A DNA stretch of 64,000 nt, from positions 1 through 64,000 of the forward strand of contig NVVV01000003.1 of assembly GCA_002733495.1 (NCBI GenBank), in the 5' to 3' direction. The notes under the pieces are model-generated. The model ran no database searches and had not been told where the DNA came from. It was given only the letters and a program-made list of their open reading frames with translations. The DNA comes from Robiginitomaculum sp. (GTDB lineage Bacteria > Pseudomonadota > Alphaproteobacteria > Caulobacterales > Maricaulaceae). Of this stretch, positions 49,990 to 62,354 are shown piece after piece (positions within the stretch are counted from its first letter, which is position 1; the number at the start of each line of letters is the position of its first letter). Made by a program: the position numbers and the translations under genes.

Positions 49990-51342
49990 TTAAGCCAGAA
50001 CGCGTTTCAGGATAGCAATAAAGGCGTTCTCAATGCTTTCACGCGCCCCATGGCATCCGTTTTCGACAACCTTTTTGCCCTTGGCGTAGACATCGCGGAC
50101 GGGGCTGCGTCCGGCACCATAAAGCCAGCCATCTAGCCATAAATCCCCAGTGCGGGTGGCCAAGGCCGGGTGCGTCATGTCCAGGGTGACCATGTCTGCA
50201 CGCATGCCGACGGCCAGTGCACCCGATTTCTGGGCAAGGGCCTGCGCGCCACCTTTCAGAGCTTGGTCAAACAAAGTACGCCCACTGGATGCGTGGGGGT
50301 GGGCCAGCGGCGTGCGGCTTTGGCTTTGCAGGCGCTGGCCATAATCCAAAAGGCGTAATTCTTCGGCCAGATCAATACGAACGCAACTATCTGATCCAAT
50401 GCCGAAACGGCCATTTTGTTGTAAGAATTTGCGGGCCGGGAAAAACCCATCGCCCAGATTGGCCTCGGTAATGGGGCACAGGCCAGCCACCGCGCCAGAT
50501 CTCGCCAGATCGCGGATTTCATAATCATCCATATGGGTGGCGTGCACCAGGCACCAGCGTTCATCTACATCCATATGGTCCAGCAGCCAGCGTACGGGTG
50601 GTGCCCCCAGATGCTGGCGGCAGTCCTTAACCTCGCGTGTTTGCTCGGCAATGTGGATATGCACCGGGCCTTGGGGGAAGGCATTGATCAATGCAGTTAA
50701 CTGCTCTGGGCTGGCGGCGCGCAGGGAATGCGGCGCAATCCCCAATTGCGTTTGCGGATATTGCGTTTGTAACGCAGACATCAGCGCCACAAAGCTATCC
50801 AGCGCATGGCCAAAGCGTTTTTGACGCGGCGATAAGGCGCCGCCTTCAAAGCCGCCTTGGGCGTAAAAAACCGGCAACAGGGTTTGGCCTATGCCGGTTT
50901 GCGCTGCGGCTTCAATCACCTGTGTCGCCATCTCAGCAGGGTTGTCATAGGGCGTGCCATCGGGTGCATGATGGATATAGTGAAATTCGCCGACACTGGT
51001 GAAGCCGCTTTCCAGCATGTCCATATAGGCCATGGCGGCAATAGCGCTCAGGGCTTCGGGGTCTATATTTTCGGCAATCTGGTACATGGTTTCGCGCCAC
51101 GTCCAGAAACTGTCATCGCCGGGGCCAGCCCGTTCGGCCAGACCGGCCATGGCACGCTGAAATGCATGGCAATGCAAATTGGCCATACCGGGCACAAGTA
51201 TCTCAGTCCTTTCATCGCTGGCCTGCGCTTTTGCTGCAACGCTTATGGCCTTAATCTTCCCTGATGAGGAAAATGTCAGGCGAACATTTTTAGCCCAACC
51301 CTCTGGCAAGAGGGCGTGTGTTGCAAAGAGTACCGTTTCCAT
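49990..51342 (-). CDS. hutF: formimidoylglutamate deiminase
   Basis: MANLHCHAFQRAMAGLAER, WTWRETMYQ, GEFHYIHH, GLCPITEANLGDGFFPAR, GSDSCVRIDLAEELRLLDYGQRL. Confidence 0.93.
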   Translation of the reverse strand: METVLFATHALLPEGWAKNVRLTFSSSGKIKAISVAAKAQASDERTEILVPGMANLHCHAFQRAMAGLAERAGPGDDSFWTWRETMYQIAENIDPEALSAIAAMAYMDMLESGFTSVGEFHYIHHAPDGTPYDNPAEMATQVIEAAAQTGIGQTLLPVFYAQGGFEGGALSPRQKRFGHALDSFVALMSALQTQYPQTQLGIAPHSLRAASPEQLTALINAFPQGPVHIHIAEQTREVKDCRQHLGAPPVRWLLDHMDVDERWCLVHATHMDDYEIRDLARSGAVAGLCPITEANLGDGFFPARKFLQQNGRFGIGSDSCVRIDLAEELRLLDYGQRLQSQSRTPLAHPHASSGRTLFDQALKGGAQALAQKSGALAVGMRADMVTLDMTHPALATRTGDLWLDGWLYGAGRSPVRDVYAKGKKVVENGCHGARESIENAFIAILKRVLA

Positions 51343-51424
51343 AGCTTCTCATATCGCGAATGGGCACATGAGGCGAGCACCAAAAAAGACTTGGCAGACC
51401 GGGCCGCGCTGGTTAGCCAAGGGT

Positions 51425-52663
51425 ATGGGAAACGCCGCGCAAAAAATAACACGCCAATGGGTGCTGGACGGGGTGAGGCTGGCCAGCATGGCCAGCGGTA
51501 CAACGGCCTATGGGCTGGTCGAACAGGCGGCCATTGCCATGGATGGCGCAAAGATTGCCTGGGTTGGTGAAGTCGTCGATTTACCCGCGCTTTATGCGAA
51601 CTGGCCCCGTGAAACCTTGCCCGGTGGGCTGATCACACCGGCTTTGATCGATTGCCATACCCACATTGTCTATGGCGGAAACCGAGCCAGTGAGTGGGAA
51701 ATGCGCTTGCAAGGGGCCTCTTACGCCGAAATATCCCGCGCTGGCGGTGGTATTCGCGCGACCGTAGCGGCCACGCGCGCCGCCAGTGAAGCTGAATTGG
51801 TGCAAAGCGCCCGCACGCGCCTTGATGACCTGATTGGTGAAGGGCTGGGCACCATAGAGATCAAGTCCGGCTATGGGCTGGATACACAAACCGAGTGCAA
51901 AATGCTAAGCACAGCCCGCGCGCTGGGGCAAATGAGTGGCGTACAGGTCAAAACCAGTTTTCTGGGCGCACACGCTTTGCCGGAGGCGTTTGAGGGGCGT
52001 AGCGACGCCTATATTGATCTGGTGGTTGAGGAGATGCTTCCGGCTATCGCCGCGCAAAATCTGGCTGATTATTGCGACGGGTTTTGTGAGGACATTGCTT
52101 TTAGTGTCAAGCAAATGCGCAAAGTGCTGGAGAAAGCCAAAGACTTGGGTCTTGGCCTGCGCTTGCACGCCGAACAATTATCCAACCAAAGCGGGGCGCA
52201 GATGGCGGCAGAGCTTGGCGCGCTATCGTGCGATCATCTGGAATATATTGACGAGGCCGGGGTGAAGGCCATGGCGGATGCAAGCACAATTGCGGTTTTG
52301 CTGCCCGGTGCATTTTACTTTTTAGGGGAACCCAAAAAGCCCCCCATCGCCATGCTGCGCGATTATGATGTGGGCATGGCGCTGGCCAGCGATTGTAATC
52401 CAGGCTCATCGCCGCTGACCTCGTTATTGCTGACGATGAATATGGGCTGTACGCTGTTTGGTCTGACGCCCGAAGAGGCGCTGGCAGGTACTACGCGCTT
52501 TGCGGCGGCGGCTTTAGGGCTAACGAAAACGCACGGGACTATAGAAAGTGGTAAAATCGCGGATTTGGCATTGTGGGATGTCGCGTATCCCGGGCATCTT
52601 GCCTATGCCATGGGGGCAAATCCACATATTGGCCAGATCAGGGCCGGGCAATGGGTGACATAA
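51425..52663 (+). CDS. hutI: imidazolonepropionase
   Basis: [102 protein letters not shown]. Confidence 0.96.
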   Translation: MGNAAQKITRQWVLDGVRLASMASGTTAYGLVEQAAIAMDGAKIAWVGEVVDLPALYANWPRETLPGGLITPALIDCHTHIVYGGNRASEWEMRLQGASYAEISRAGGGIRATVAATRAASEAELVQSARTRLDDLIGEGLGTIEIKSGYGLDTQTECKMLSTARALGQMSGVQVKTSFLGAHALPEAFEGRSDAYIDLVVEEMLPAIAAQNLADYCDGFCEDIAFSVKQMRKVLEKAKDLGLGLRLHAEQLSNQSGAQMAAELGALSCDHLEYIDEAGVKAMADASTIAVLLPGAFYFLGEPKKPPIAMLRDYDVGMALASDCNPGSSPLTSLLLTMNMGCTLFGLTPEEALAGTTRFAAAALGLTKTHGTIESGKIADLALWDVAYPGHLAYAMGANPHIGQIRAGQWVT

Positions 52664-52664
52664 T

Positions 52665-54209
52665 ATGCGTATAGAGATTGAGCCGGGGCAGGCCCGCCAC
52701 GAAGACTGGAAAAGCATCCGTGACGGCGCTGCTATGGGCTTGCCGGGTGCGGTCTGGCCTGATGTTGAGCGCGCTCACAAGACCATAACCGACATGCTGG
52801 CGGATGGGGCCACGGTTTACGGTGTGAACACAGGCTTTGGCAAATTGGCCAATACGCGCATTGCCCCGCAAGACCTTGGGGATTTGCAACGCCGCATTGT
52901 GCTGTCCCATTGTGCCGGTATCGGCGCGCCGCTGGCGGACGAAGTGGTGCGTCTTATTCTGGCAATGAAAGCGGCCAGTCTGGCGCGTGGCCATTCCGGT
53001 GTTCAGCCCGAGACGATCCGCCTGTTGCTGGCCATGCTGGAACGGGGCGTGTTGCCGGTCATTCCGGGGCAGGGGTCCGTGGGGGCCTCTGGTGATCTGG
53101 CCCCGTTGGCGCATATGTCGGCGGTGCTCATTGGCGAGGGGAGTGCCCGTTTTGACGGGCAGGACATGCCAGGGCTGGCCGCCTTGCAACAGGCCGGGCT
53201 GGCGCCGTTAAAGCTACAGGCCAAAGAGGGGCTGGCCCTGTTAAACGGCACACAGGTTTCCACCGCTTTGGCGCTGGAGGGGCTGTATCGGACCGAGAGC
53301 GCCTTTCAGGCGGCAATGATCGCGGGCGCATTGTGTGTAGAGGCCATTCGCGGTAGCCACGCGCCCTTTGATGCGCGCATTCATGCTTTGCGGGGCCAGC
53401 CGGGGCAGGTCGAAGTGGCCAAGGGGTATCAGGCTTTATTGGACGGCAGCGCGATCGTAAAATCCCATGTGGATTGTGAAAAGGTGCAAGACCCGTATTG
53501 TCTGCGCTGTCAGCCACAGGTGATGGGCGCGATCCTTGATATGTTGCGCTTTGCGTCCCAAACACTGGGGCGCGAAGCCAATGGCGTGACGGATAATCCC
53601 CTGATTTTTCCTGATGAGGCCGAAGCGCTTTCGGGTGGAAATTTCCACGCCGAACCTGTGGCCTTTGCCGCTGACCAGATTGCCATGGCGCTGTGTGAAA
53701 TTGGCTCCATGAGCGAGCGGCGCACAGCCATGCTGGTTGATCCGGTCCTATCCGGCTTGCCCGCATTTTTAACCCCGGATCCGGGGTTAAATTCTGGCTT
53801 TATGATTGCCCAGGTCAGTGCCGCCGCTTTGGTTTCAGAAAACAAACAACGGGCCATGCCGGCCAGTGTGGACAGCATTCCCACCTCGGCCAATCAGGAG
53901 GACCATGTCTCGATGGCGACCCATGGGGCAAGGCGCTTGCTGGCTATGGCCGAAAATACCGCCAATGTGGTGGGCATAGAGTTGATGTCCGCTACCCAAG
54001 GTCTGGATTTGCATCCGGGATCAGAAAAAAGTTCACCACAATTAGAGGCCGTGATTGCGCGGTTCCGCGCCGATATACCAACACTGGGCGATGATCGTAT
54101 GATGTCGCCGGATATTGCTGCGGCAAAGGTGTTGGTCAGCACCGGGGCCTTGCAAGCCTTGAACGGGGTGGGGTCGGCTTTGCCGGATATTTGCGACCAT
54201 GAGCTTTGA
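52665..54209 (+). CDS. hutH: histidine ammonia-lyase
   Basis: [38 protein letters not shown] (MIO triad), [29 protein letters not shown]-type motif. Confidence 0.97.
   Translation: MRIEIEPGQARHEDWKSIRDGAAMGLPGAVWPDVERAHKTITDMLADGATVYGVNTGFGKLANTRIAPQDLGDLQRRIVLSHCAGIGAPLADEVVRLILAMKAASLARGHSGVQPETIRLLLAMLERGVLPVIPGQGSVGASGDLAPLAHMSAVLIGEGSARFDGQDMPGLAALQQAGLAPLKLQAKEGLALLNGTQVSTALALEGLYRTESAFQAAMIAGALCVEAIRGSHAPFDARIHALRGQPGQVEVAKGYQALLDGSAIVKSHVDCEKVQDPYCLRCQPQVMGAILDMLRFASQTLGREANGVTDNPLIFPDEAEALSGGNFHAEPVAFAADQIAMALCEIGSMSERRTAMLVDPVLSGLPAFLTPDPGLNSGFMIAQVSAAALVSENKQRAMPASVDSIPTSANQEDHVSMATHGARRLLAMAENTANVVGIELMSATQGLDLHPGSEKSSPQLEAVIARFRADIPTLGDDRMMSPDIAAAKVLVSTGALQALNGVGSALPDICDHEL
53768..53791. 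repeat. 24-bp perfect palindrome inside hutH
   Basis: TTTAACCCCGGATCCGGGGTTAAA. Confidence 0.9.
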
Positions 54210-54990
54210 TCTTTTTGAGGGGGATAGCCCCCTTATCCTCAGCTTTCCGCATTCGGGCACAGATATTCCGGGTGATATTGCCAGAGGCCTTGTTTCAAAG
54301 ACACAAGCGCTTGCGGATACGGATTGGTATGTGCCGCGCCTTTATGGGTTTGCCCGTGATCTGGGGGTGAGCTGGGTCGAGGCAAAAACATCGCGGACCG
54401 TGATTGACCTGAACCGGGACCCGGACGGCCATTCGCTTTATCCGGGGCAAACAACAACGGGACTTTGCCCGTTGGAGAGCTTTGATGGCGTGCCGCTTTG
54501 GCAAAAAGGGGAGGGGCCAACTGGCGCAGAAATAGAGCGGCGGAAAAACACACACTTTATACTCTACCATAAGGCCATATCTGATCAAATCGCCCGTGTT
54601 AAGGCGCGCCATGGCTTTGCTGTTCTTTATGATTGTCATTCCATTCGCGGCACTGTTCCCAGACTGTTTGATGGCGATCTTCCTGTTTTAAACCTTGGCA
54701 CAAATTCAGGGCAGTCCTGTGCGCCTGATCTGGAAAACCGTGTGGGTGGTATGATGGCGCGTTGTTCTTATACACATGCCATAAACGGGCGTTTTAAGGG
54801 GGGCTGGATCACCCGCCATTATGGACGGCCAGATGAGAGCGTGCATGCTTTGCAGATGGAAATTGCGCAACACGCCTATATGGATGAGGCCCCGCTCTGC
54901 GTCTGGCACGATGATCGCGCACAGGGCCTTCAAAATGCACTGAATGATGTTCTTGAAACGATTGTTGACTGGGCTGCCAGGCACGCTTGA
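54199..54990 (+). CDS. hutG: N-formylglutamate deformylase
   Basis: [91 protein letters not shown]. Confidence 0.93.
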   Translation: MSFDLFEGDSPLILSFPHSGTDIPGDIARGLVSKTQALADTDWYVPRLYGFARDLGVSWVEAKTSRTVIDLNRDPDGHSLYPGQTTTGLCPLESFDGVPLWQKGEGPTGAEIERRKNTHFILYHKAISDQIARVKARHGFAVLYDCHSIRGTVPRLFDGDLPVLNLGTNSGQSCAPDLENRVGGMMARCSYTHAINGRFKGGWITRHYGRPDESVHALQMEIAQHAYMDEAPLCVWHDDRAQGLQNALNDVLETIVDWAARHA

Positions 54991-57345
54991 TTAGGCCGTC
55001 TTTTTTATTGCTTTTTCTGTTTCTCTTGGTTTTTCCATGGCCTTGAACAGTGTGACCAGCAACATGCGCTGATCAATGGGCTTGGCCAGATAACCATCCA
55101 GACCCATGGCCATATATCGTTCTTTATCGCCCAGCATGGCATCAGCCGTGACCGCAATAACCGGGATGTCGTGCCATAGCTCGCCATCATTACGGATATG
55201 GGCAATGGTTTCAGGCCCACTCATGACCGGCATGTGCATGTCCAGCAGGACCAGATCAAAGGCCTCGGCATGGAGGCAATCCAGCGCCTCTTGCCCGTTT
55301 TCAGCTTCGGTAATCTGAATGCCGGTCGCCGACAACAGTGTGCGGATCACTTTGCGGTTAATGGGGCTGTCATCAACCAGCAGGAGGTTGCGGGCGCCAA
55401 GGCTATTCCCTGTGGGTTTGGACACCTTTAGATCGGGCGCAATGGTTTGCTCGGTCTGTTCAGCCTCAAAAGTGAACGTAAAGACGGAGCCTTGGCCGCA
55501 AGTGCTTTGCACGGTGATATCGCCGCCCATCATGCGCGCCAGCTCATGGGAGATGGCCAGGCCCAGGCCTGTGCCCCCAAATTCTCGCGAAATAGAACTA
55601 TCGGCCTGGATAAAAGGTGAGAAGATGCGTTGGCGGGTTTCCTCATCCATGCCAATCCCGCTATCGCTAACCCGAAGGGCGACGGTGTTTATTTTGCCCG
55701 TTGTTTTTTCCAAAATGGCTTCGATGTGCACCGCGCCTTTCGTGGTAAATTTCAGGGCATTCGAGATCAGATTTGTCAGGCATTGACGGACGCGTACGGG
55801 GTCAATGCGCAATGTTTCTGGGATCTCCGGGCTGATAGAAATTTCAAAATCCAGACCTTTGTCATCGGCCTGCGCCGAGAACAGTTTATGCGTATGGGTG
55901 ATTAATGTTCTCAGGCTGGATGGCACTTTGGACAATTGCATTTGTGATGCGCCGATTTTGGAAATGTCCAGAATGTCATTCAGGATCGTCATCAGCATAT
56001 CGCCAGACTCGATAATCGTATCCACCTTATCGGCGTCATCTGACGGCAACGCACTAGCATTCAGCGCCTGCGCCATGCCCAGCATGCCGTTAAGTGGTGT
56101 GCGAATTTCGTGGCTCATGGTGGCCAGAAAGGCGCTTTTGGCCTCACTGGCACTTTCGGCCTCGCGTTGTGCAGCCTCAAGTTCGCGCCTTTGCGCCACA
56201 ATCTCGGACATGTCCCGAACATAGAGCATGGTTGACCGGCCCTCATCGTCCGGAACATCAACACCAACAATAGAAACCGGGATAATTTTATCAGCCAGCT
56301 TGCAGGAAAGGTTATCAGCACGGGCGTGGCCGTTGGCACGGATTTCTTTCAGAAACTGCTCAAGTTTTTCAACTTCGTGTTTATGGAAATCAAAAGCCGA
56401 GAATTGCGTGAAATCCTTGTCACCAACATCCAGCATAGCCATGGTCGCCGGATTGCAATCAACAATATTTGTTGTGTCCTGGTTGATGAGAATTATGGCA
56501 TCAGGAGAAAGATTAAATATGGCGCGCCAGCGGGCTTCCGAGCGCTCGGCAATTTCAGCTTGGGAACGGGCGTCGTGCAAAGCGTTTTCTGTTGCATCCA
56601 GCAATGAGTTTAAAGCCCTTGCCGCCTGCGCAATTTCACCACTTCCCTGTTGCTGAAGTCGATATTTTTTAGAATTTTGTGGTGCGTCTGCAGCCTTGCC
56701 AAGCGCAATAACAAAATTCTGGATGGGTTCGATGGTCTTGCGAAAAATCAGAAAAAACAAAACACCGCAATTGATAAAAATAAATAGCACGAGCAGGGCA
56801 ATGCCAGTGCTAATATGTCTGTTGGTTTCGATAACCTCGCTTTCAATGGCTTCCAGTTCTGCAAAGCGCGCAGCCTGGTTTTCCAGAACCCGTTGCTGCA
56901 GATCCTGAGACAGGCTGCGCACATTTATCATTATCGCATCGCCAGCCACACGGTCATTTTTAATATAATGACCCATGGCCTTTAACGAGCCAGCCGAAAT
57001 ATTTTCCGTCGTATTGCGAATAAAAATGGTCAGGTTTTGTTCGGCCAAATCTATTGACAGATTTTCCAGGCTTTTCCGGGCATGGACAAAATCATCCAGC
57101 GCAACATCAGAAAGGCTATTTAATAAATCAGCACTTCGGTACAAAAGCTCGTGTACGGCACCGCTTAAGTTAAAGGCGAGTTTATACCGTTCCAGAAGTA
57201 TATCCTGTTGAACAAACGCACGGCGTGTGGTGTTGGAAGCGCTAAACGTAAAGGCGCATATTGCCGCCGTTGATACAATGAACACCCCCATAATTATCAG
57301 AAAATTAGTTTTCAGGGTGCTTTTATGGCGTGGATTGCGTTTCAT
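54991..57345 (-). CDS. hybrid sensor histidine kinase/response regulator with PAS domain
   Basis: [46 protein letters not shown], receiver [16 protein letters not shown]...[15 protein letters not shown]. Confidence 0.95.
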   Translation of the reverse strand: MKRNPRHKSTLKTNFLIIMGVFIVSTAAICAFTFSASNTTRRAFVQQDILLERYKLAFNLSGAVHELLYRSADLLNSLSDVALDDFVHARKSLENLSIDLAEQNLTIFIRNTTENISAGSLKAMGHYIKNDRVAGDAIMINVRSLSQDLQQRVLENQAARFAELEAIESEVIETNRHISTGIALLVLFIFINCGVLFFLIFRKTIEPIQNFVIALGKAADAPQNSKKYRLQQQGSGEIAQAARALNSLLDATENALHDARSQAEIAERSEARWRAIFNLSPDAIILINQDTTNIVDCNPATMAMLDVGDKDFTQFSAFDFHKHEVEKLEQFLKEIRANGHARADNLSCKLADKIIPVSIVGVDVPDDEGRSTMLYVRDMSEIVAQRRELEAAQREAESASEAKSAFLATMSHEIRTPLNGMLGMAQALNASALPSDDADKVDTIIESGDMLMTILNDILDISKIGASQMQLSKVPSSLRTLITHTHKLFSAQADDKGLDFEISISPEIPETLRIDPVRVRQCLTNLISNALKFTTKGAVHIEAILEKTTGKINTVALRVSDSGIGMDEETRQRIFSPFIQADSSISREFGGTGLGLAISHELARMMGGDITVQSTCGQGSVFTFTFEAEQTEQTIAPDLKVSKPTGNSLGARNLLLVDDSPINRKVIRTLLSATGIQITEAENGQEALDCLHAEAFDLVLLDMHMPVMSGPETIAHIRNDGELWHDIPVIAVTADAMLGDKERYMAMGLDGYLAKPIDQRMLLVTLFKAMEKPRETEKAIKKTA

Positions 57346-57559
57346 GTTTTCCTCTTTGGGGGCATGTAATCACAGCTTCCTTAAATGCGCGTAAAATTTA
57401 CCTTAAGCTAAAGTAAACGCGTTTGCTTTAGCTGTTCTGTGAGGCATTCCTTGCTGATGCCCCAGAAATTCAGACACCAAATCAGCCTTCGACAAGCCGC
57501 CGTCTAGCCGCTAGAAATGTCCAGACCCTAATTAAAACTATCAGGACAGGACCCCAGAC

Positions 57560-59218
57560 ATGAGTGACCGTTTGGATAATTCACGCCAGATTAAATCGCC
57601 CACGGGGACGGTTTTGAATACCAAAAGCTGGCAAACGGAGGCACCCTTGCGCATGTTGATGAATAATCTGGATGCTCAGGTTGCGGAAAACCCGCAAGAG
57701 CTGGTGGTTTATGGCGGTATCGGGCGTGCGGCGCGGGACTGGGACAGTTTTGACCGGATTATCGCCGCCTTAAAAGCGTTGAACGATGATGAAAGTCTGC
57801 TGATACAGTCCGGCAAACCTGTGGGTGTTTTTCGCACGCACCGGGAGGCGCCGCGCGTATTGATTGCCAATTCCAATCTGGTCGGCAAATGGGCCAATTG
57901 GGACCATTTTCACGAATTGGATAAAAAAGGCCTGATGATGTACGGCCAGATGACCGCCGGGTCGTGGATTTATATCGGCTCTCAGGGGATCGTGCAGGGC
58001 ACCTATGAAACCTTTGTCGAGATGGGGCGCCAGCATTTTGGCGGGGACCTTGTCGGCAAATGGATACTCACCGGCGGCCTTGGCGGTATGGGCGGTGCAC
58101 AGCCGCTGGCGGCAACCATGGCGGGGGCGCACATGCTGGCGGTGGAATGCCAGCCTTCGCGCATTGAAATGCGCCTGGCCTCTGGCTATCTGGACAAAAG
58201 CACAGATGATCTGGACGAGGCTTTGGCGATCATTAAAGAAAGCAAAACCCCGGTGTCCGTGGGCTTGCTCGGCAATGCCGCCGATGTATTTCCAGAGCTG
58301 GTGCGCCGGGGCATTCGCCCGGATGCCGTGACCGATCAGACCTCGGCCCATGACCCCTTAAATGGCTATCTGCCCCAGGGGTGGAATTTGGCTGAATGGG
58401 AGGCGCGCCGGCAAAGCGCCCCCAAGGCCGTGGAGCGCGCCGCTATGGACAGCATGCGCACTCAAGTTGAGGCCATGCTGGCCTTTCATAACATGGGCAT
58501 CCCCACTTTTGACTATGGCAATAATATTCGCCAGATGGCGCTGGAGGCTGGCTGCGAGAACGCCTTTGATTTTGAAGGGTTTGTTCCGGCCTATATCCGC
58601 CCGCTGTTTTGCCGGGGTGTTGGTCCGTTTCGCTGGGTTGCCTTATCGGGTGACCCAGAGGACATTTATAAAACCGATGCCAAGGTGAAGGCGCTGATCC
58701 CCGACGATCCGCATTTGCACAACTGGCTGGATATGGCGCGCGAGAAAATTCAGTTTCAGGGCCTGCCCAGCCGTATTTGCTGGGTCGGACTGGGCCAGCG
58801 CGATAAACTGGGCGTGGCCTTTAACGAGATGGTGGCCTCTGGCGAATTATCCGCCCCGGTGGTGATTGGCCGCGATCATCTGGATGCTGGCTCGGTCGCC
58901 AGCCCCAATCGCGAAACCGAAGGCATGAAGGATGGCTCGGATGCCGTGGCAGACTGGCCCTTGCTGAACGCGCTTCTGGCCACGGCGTCGGGGGCCACAT
59001 GGGTTTCCATGCACCATGGCGGCGGCGTGGGGATCGGCTATTCACAACATTCTGGTCTCGTCATTGTCGCCGATGGCTCATCCGAGGCAGAGGAACGTCT
59101 GCGCCGTGTCCTGTGGAACGACCCGGCCACCGGCGTCATGCGCCATGCCGATGCGGGCTATGACGAAGCCATTGATTGCGCCCGCGAACATGGCCTGAAT
59201 TTGCCGAGCATGGAGTAG
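57560..59218 (+). CDS. hutU: urocanate hydratase
   Basis: [99 protein letters not shown]. Confidence 0.97.
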   Translation: MSDRLDNSRQIKSPTGTVLNTKSWQTEAPLRMLMNNLDAQVAENPQELVVYGGIGRAARDWDSFDRIIAALKALNDDESLLIQSGKPVGVFRTHREAPRVLIANSNLVGKWANWDHFHELDKKGLMMYGQMTAGSWIYIGSQGIVQGTYETFVEMGRQHFGGDLVGKWILTGGLGGMGGAQPLAATMAGAHMLAVECQPSRIEMRLASGYLDKSTDDLDEALAIIKESKTPVSVGLLGNAADVFPELVRRGIRPDAVTDQTSAHDPLNGYLPQGWNLAEWEARRQSAPKAVERAAMDSMRTQVEAMLAFHNMGIPTFDYGNNIRQMALEAGCENAFDFEGFVPAYIRPLFCRGVGPFRWVALSGDPEDIYKTDAKVKALIPDDPHLHNWLDMAREKIQFQGLPSRICWVGLGQRDKLGVAFNEMVASGELSAPVVIGRDHLDAGSVASPNRETEGMKDGSDAVADWPLLNALLATASGATWVSMHHGGGVGIGYSQHSGLVIVADGSSEAEERLRRVLWNDPATGVMRHADAGYDEAIDCAREHGLNLPSME

Positions 59219-59230
59219 GGCGCTATCGCT

Positions 59231-59420
59231 AAATACGTTTTGTCATTACCCGATTTATTCGGGTAATCCAGCCATGTTTGGTTGTGGCTCTGGGTTGCCG
59301 GGACAAGCCCGGTAATGACAGTATATTTAGAATACGGCTTGCCTCAGACCTATCGGATATCCCCTAAAGCTTGAAACTTCTCCGCTCCGTCACCCCGATG
59401 AAAATCGGGGTCCAGTGATC
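59231..59420. repeat. cluster of palindromic intergenic repeats
   Basis: tgtcattaCCCGatttattCGGGtaatcc; tgccgggacaagcccggtaatgaca; caCCCCGATgaaaATCGGGGtccagtg. Confidence 0.75.
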
Positions 59421-59478
59421 ATTCATGACTGGATTTCGGCCTACACCGGAATTACTCTAATTTACGGTTGCTTGCCCC

Positions 59479-60438
59479 CTACAAATAGCCCTCTTCCAGA
59501 AGGTCTTTCAGGTGCATGGCGGCGACGGGTTTGCCGCTCTCCAGCACAAACACATTGGCGATGCGCCGGGTGGTTAAATGGGCGATAACGTCGCTGATCC
59601 TGTCCTGCGGGGTAACGCAATAAGGATCAATGCTCATCATATCGGCGGCGGTTTTATCAAAAAAATCCTCTGTGAGGGCGCGGCGCAAATCCCCATCGGT
59701 AATCATGCCGGCCAGTGTGCCATTGGTGTTAATGACGGCGGCGCACCCCATGCGGCCCTCTGTAATGGTGCCAAGAACATCCCGCGCTTTGGCTTCTGGC
59801 GATACTGTTGGCGGCGGCGCGTTGTGGATCTGCATCCAGTCGCCGACATGTTGCAATTGCAGACCTAATTTTCCGCCCGGATGGCGATCGCCAAAGTCTG
59901 CAGCGGTAAAGCCCCGGGCCTGCATGGCGGCAATCGCCAGCGCGTCGCCCATGGCCAGCGTCATCGCCATGGAGGTGGTCGGCACCAGACCGTTTGGGCA
60001 GGCCTCGGGCACATTGGGCAGGGCCAAAACAATGTTGGCAGCCTTGCCAAGGGTAGAGCCTGCGCGGCAGGTGATGGCAATAACCGGGATGGCGTTTTTG
60101 TTGCAATAACGCAAAACATCCACCAGCTCGCGGCTTTCGCCGGAATTGGAGATAGCCAGCACGCACGACCCCGGTGTCACCATGCCCAGATCACCGTGGC
60201 TGGCCTCGGCGGGATGGACAAAGAAAGAGGGGGTGCCGGTGGAGGCCAATGTCGCGGCGATTTTACGCCCGATATGGCCGGACTTGCCAACGCCCAAGAC
60301 AATGCAATGACCTTTGGTGGCCAACAGGGTATCAACCGCGCGTGCAAAAGCATCGCCATCCAGCGCCTCGGCCAATGTGCCCAGCGCCGCCGCTTCGGCC
60401 AAAATGACCGTGCGGGCCGTGTCCAATTGCTTACTCAA
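59479..60438 (-). CDS. kdsD: KpsF/GutQ family D-arabinose-5-phosphate isomerase
   Basis: CIVLGVGKSGHIGRKIAATLASTGTPSFFVHPAEASHGDLGM + two CBS domains. TTG start (SKQLDTA) overlapping the glmS stop. Confidence 0.92.
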   Translation of the reverse strand: MSKQLDTARTVILAEAAALGTLAEALDGDAFARAVDTLLATKGHCIVLGVGKSGHIGRKIAATLASTGTPSFFVHPAEASHGDLGMVTPGSCVLAISNSGESRELVDVLRYCNKNAIPVIAITCRAGSTLGKAANIVLALPNVPEACPNGLVPTTSMAMTLAMGDALAIAAMQARGFTAADFGDRHPGGKLGLQLQHVGDWMQIHNAPPPTVSPEAKARDVLGTITEGRMGCAAVINTNGTLAGMITDGDLRRALTEDFFDKTAADMMSIDPYCVTPQDRISDVIAHLTTRRIANVFVLESGKPVAAMHLKDLLEEGYL

Positions 60439-62254
60439 CGGTGACAGACTTTGCCAGATTGCGCGGCTGGTCCATATTCGTGCCAAGGGTCAACGCCGTA
60501 TAATAAGCCAGCAATTGCAAGGGGATGGCCGTAACAATGGGGCCGGTCAGGCCGGTCATATCTGGCAAAATGATGATATTCTCTGTCCGGTCGGTAAAGT
60601 GTTCTGCTCCGGCGGCATCGGTGATGGCAATCACATTTGCGCCGCGCGCGGCCATTTCCTCGACATTGGAAATAGTCTTTTCCATCAACACATCTGTGGG
60701 GGCGATAACCACCACGGGGGTGCCCTCTTCGATCAGGGCGATAGGGCCGTGTTTCAACTCGCCCGCTGCATAGCCTTCGGCAGGCAGATAGGTGACTTCT
60801 TTGAGCTTTAGCGCGCCTTCGAGCGCCAGCGGGTAATATACGCCGCGCCCGATAAAAAAGATCTGTTTGGCGCGTGCCAATGTGGGCGCAATGGCTTCGC
60901 ATTGGTCCTTGGTTTGCAATGCCTGTTGCACCAGCTTGGGCAAAGCGTTCAGCGCCGAAATATGAGCCTTGACCTCATCCTCGCTCAGGCGTCCACGGAT
61001 ATGGGCCGTGCCAAGGGCACACATGGCCAGAACCGCCAGTTGCGCGGTGAAAGCCTTGGTCGAGGCAACGCCGATTTCCGGCCCGGCCAGGGTGCGCAGA
61101 ACCGCGCTGGTTTCGCGGGCAATGGAGGATTCCGGCGCGTTTAAGACGCCAATTGTGTCCATGCCAGCGCGCTTGCAATAGCGCATGGCGGCCAAAGTGT
61201 CTGCGGTTTCGCCAGATTGCGAGATGAAAAGCGCTGCCCCATGATCGGGCAAAGCGGGGGTGCGATAACGAAATTCCGAGGCAATATCGGTTTCCACATG
61301 GAGACCGCACAGGGCCTCGAACCAGTATTTGGCTACCGAAGCGGAAAGAAAAGCGGTGCCACAGGCAATGGCGACCAGACGATCAGCACTTTTCAAAAAG
61401 GGCGCGGCATCGCCCAGCATGGGCAGGTTGGTATCGCTATCCACATAGGCGGCCAGCGTGCGGGCCAGCGCCTCGGGCTGCTCGTGGATTTCTTTTTCCA
61501 TAAAGTGGCGATAATTGCCCTTGTCAGCCATAACGGCGGAAATATTGGCGGTCATCACTTCGCGTGTAACCAGTGCGCCGGCTTTGTCGCGCACACAGAC
61601 ATCATTGATTTTAACAACGGCGCTGTCGCCTTCTTCCAGATACAGCACACGCTTGGTAAAGGGGGCCAGTGCAAACGCATCCGAGCCGATAAACATTTCC
61701 CCGTCGCCAAAGCCAACCACCAGTGGGCTGCCATGACGGGCTGCGAACAGTGTTTGATTGCTGTCCCCCACAAGGGCGGCAACGGCATAGGCACCTTCCA
61801 GTCGCTCAACGGCGGCAAGAAAGGCGGCTTCTTCGCTCAGCCCCTTGTCCAGATGGTACTGTATCAAATGAGCGATAACCTCAGAATCTGTCTGTGTGGC
61901 AAAAACATGCCCACATTTGGCCAGTTCCTCTCGCAAGGGTTTGAAATTTTCGATAATACCATTGTGCACAATGGCGACGCTGCCAAACTGGTGTGGATGG
62001 GCATTTTCCTTGTTCGGGCGACCGTGGGTGGCCCAGCGCGTATGGGCAATGCCGCACGTGCCATCTATCGGGGCGCTGTTTAGTTCACTTTGAAGGTTGA
62101 CGATCTTGCCAGGTGCGCGGCGGCGCACAATGCCTTGGCCATTGACCACCGCGATGCCCGCAGAATCATAGCCGCGATATTCCAGCCGGATCAGCCCTTC
62201 AACAAGGCGTGCACTTACGGGGCGATCACTTACAATACCTACTATACCACACAT
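60431..62254 (-). CDS. glmS: glutamine--fructose-6-phosphate aminotransferase (isomerizing)
   Basis: CGIVGIVSDRPVSARLVEGLIRLEYRGYDSAGIAV, TRWATHGRPNKENAHPH, FISQSGETADTLAAMRYCK, PRNLAKSVTVE. Confidence 0.97.
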   Translation of the reverse strand: MCGIVGIVSDRPVSARLVEGLIRLEYRGYDSAGIAVVNGQGIVRRRAPGKIVNLQSELNSAPIDGTCGIAHTRWATHGRPNKENAHPHQFGSVAIVHNGIIENFKPLREELAKCGHVFATQTDSEVIAHLIQYHLDKGLSEEAAFLAAVERLEGAYAVAALVGDSNQTLFAARHGSPLVVGFGDGEMFIGSDAFALAPFTKRVLYLEEGDSAVVKINDVCVRDKAGALVTREVMTANISAVMADKGNYRHFMEKEIHEQPEALARTLAAYVDSDTNLPMLGDAAPFLKSADRLVAIACGTAFLSASVAKYWFEALCGLHVETDIASEFRYRTPALPDHGAALFISQSGETADTLAAMRYCKRAGMDTIGVLNAPESSIARETSAVLRTLAGPEIGVASTKAFTAQLAVLAMCALGTAHIRGRLSEDEVKAHISALNALPKLVQQALQTKDQCEAIAPTLARAKQIFFIGRGVYYPLALEGALKLKEVTYLPAEGYAAGELKHGPIALIEEGTPVVVIAPTDVLMEKTISNVEEMAARGANVIAITDAAGAEHFTDRTENIIILPDMTGLTGPIVTAIPLQLLAYYTALTLGTNMDQPRNLAKSVTVE

Positions 62255-62354
62255 AACACTCTCTTTAGATGGCCCATTTGGGACATTTCATCTTATTTTC
62301 GCAAGCTTTGTACCATGTTTGCCGTAATAATTACAATGAAATAGACGCGTTTTT

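Noticed and set aside
61217-62083. 288-aa antisense ORF over glmS
   Set aside because: Mirror frame of a highly conserved enzyme; no family motifs.
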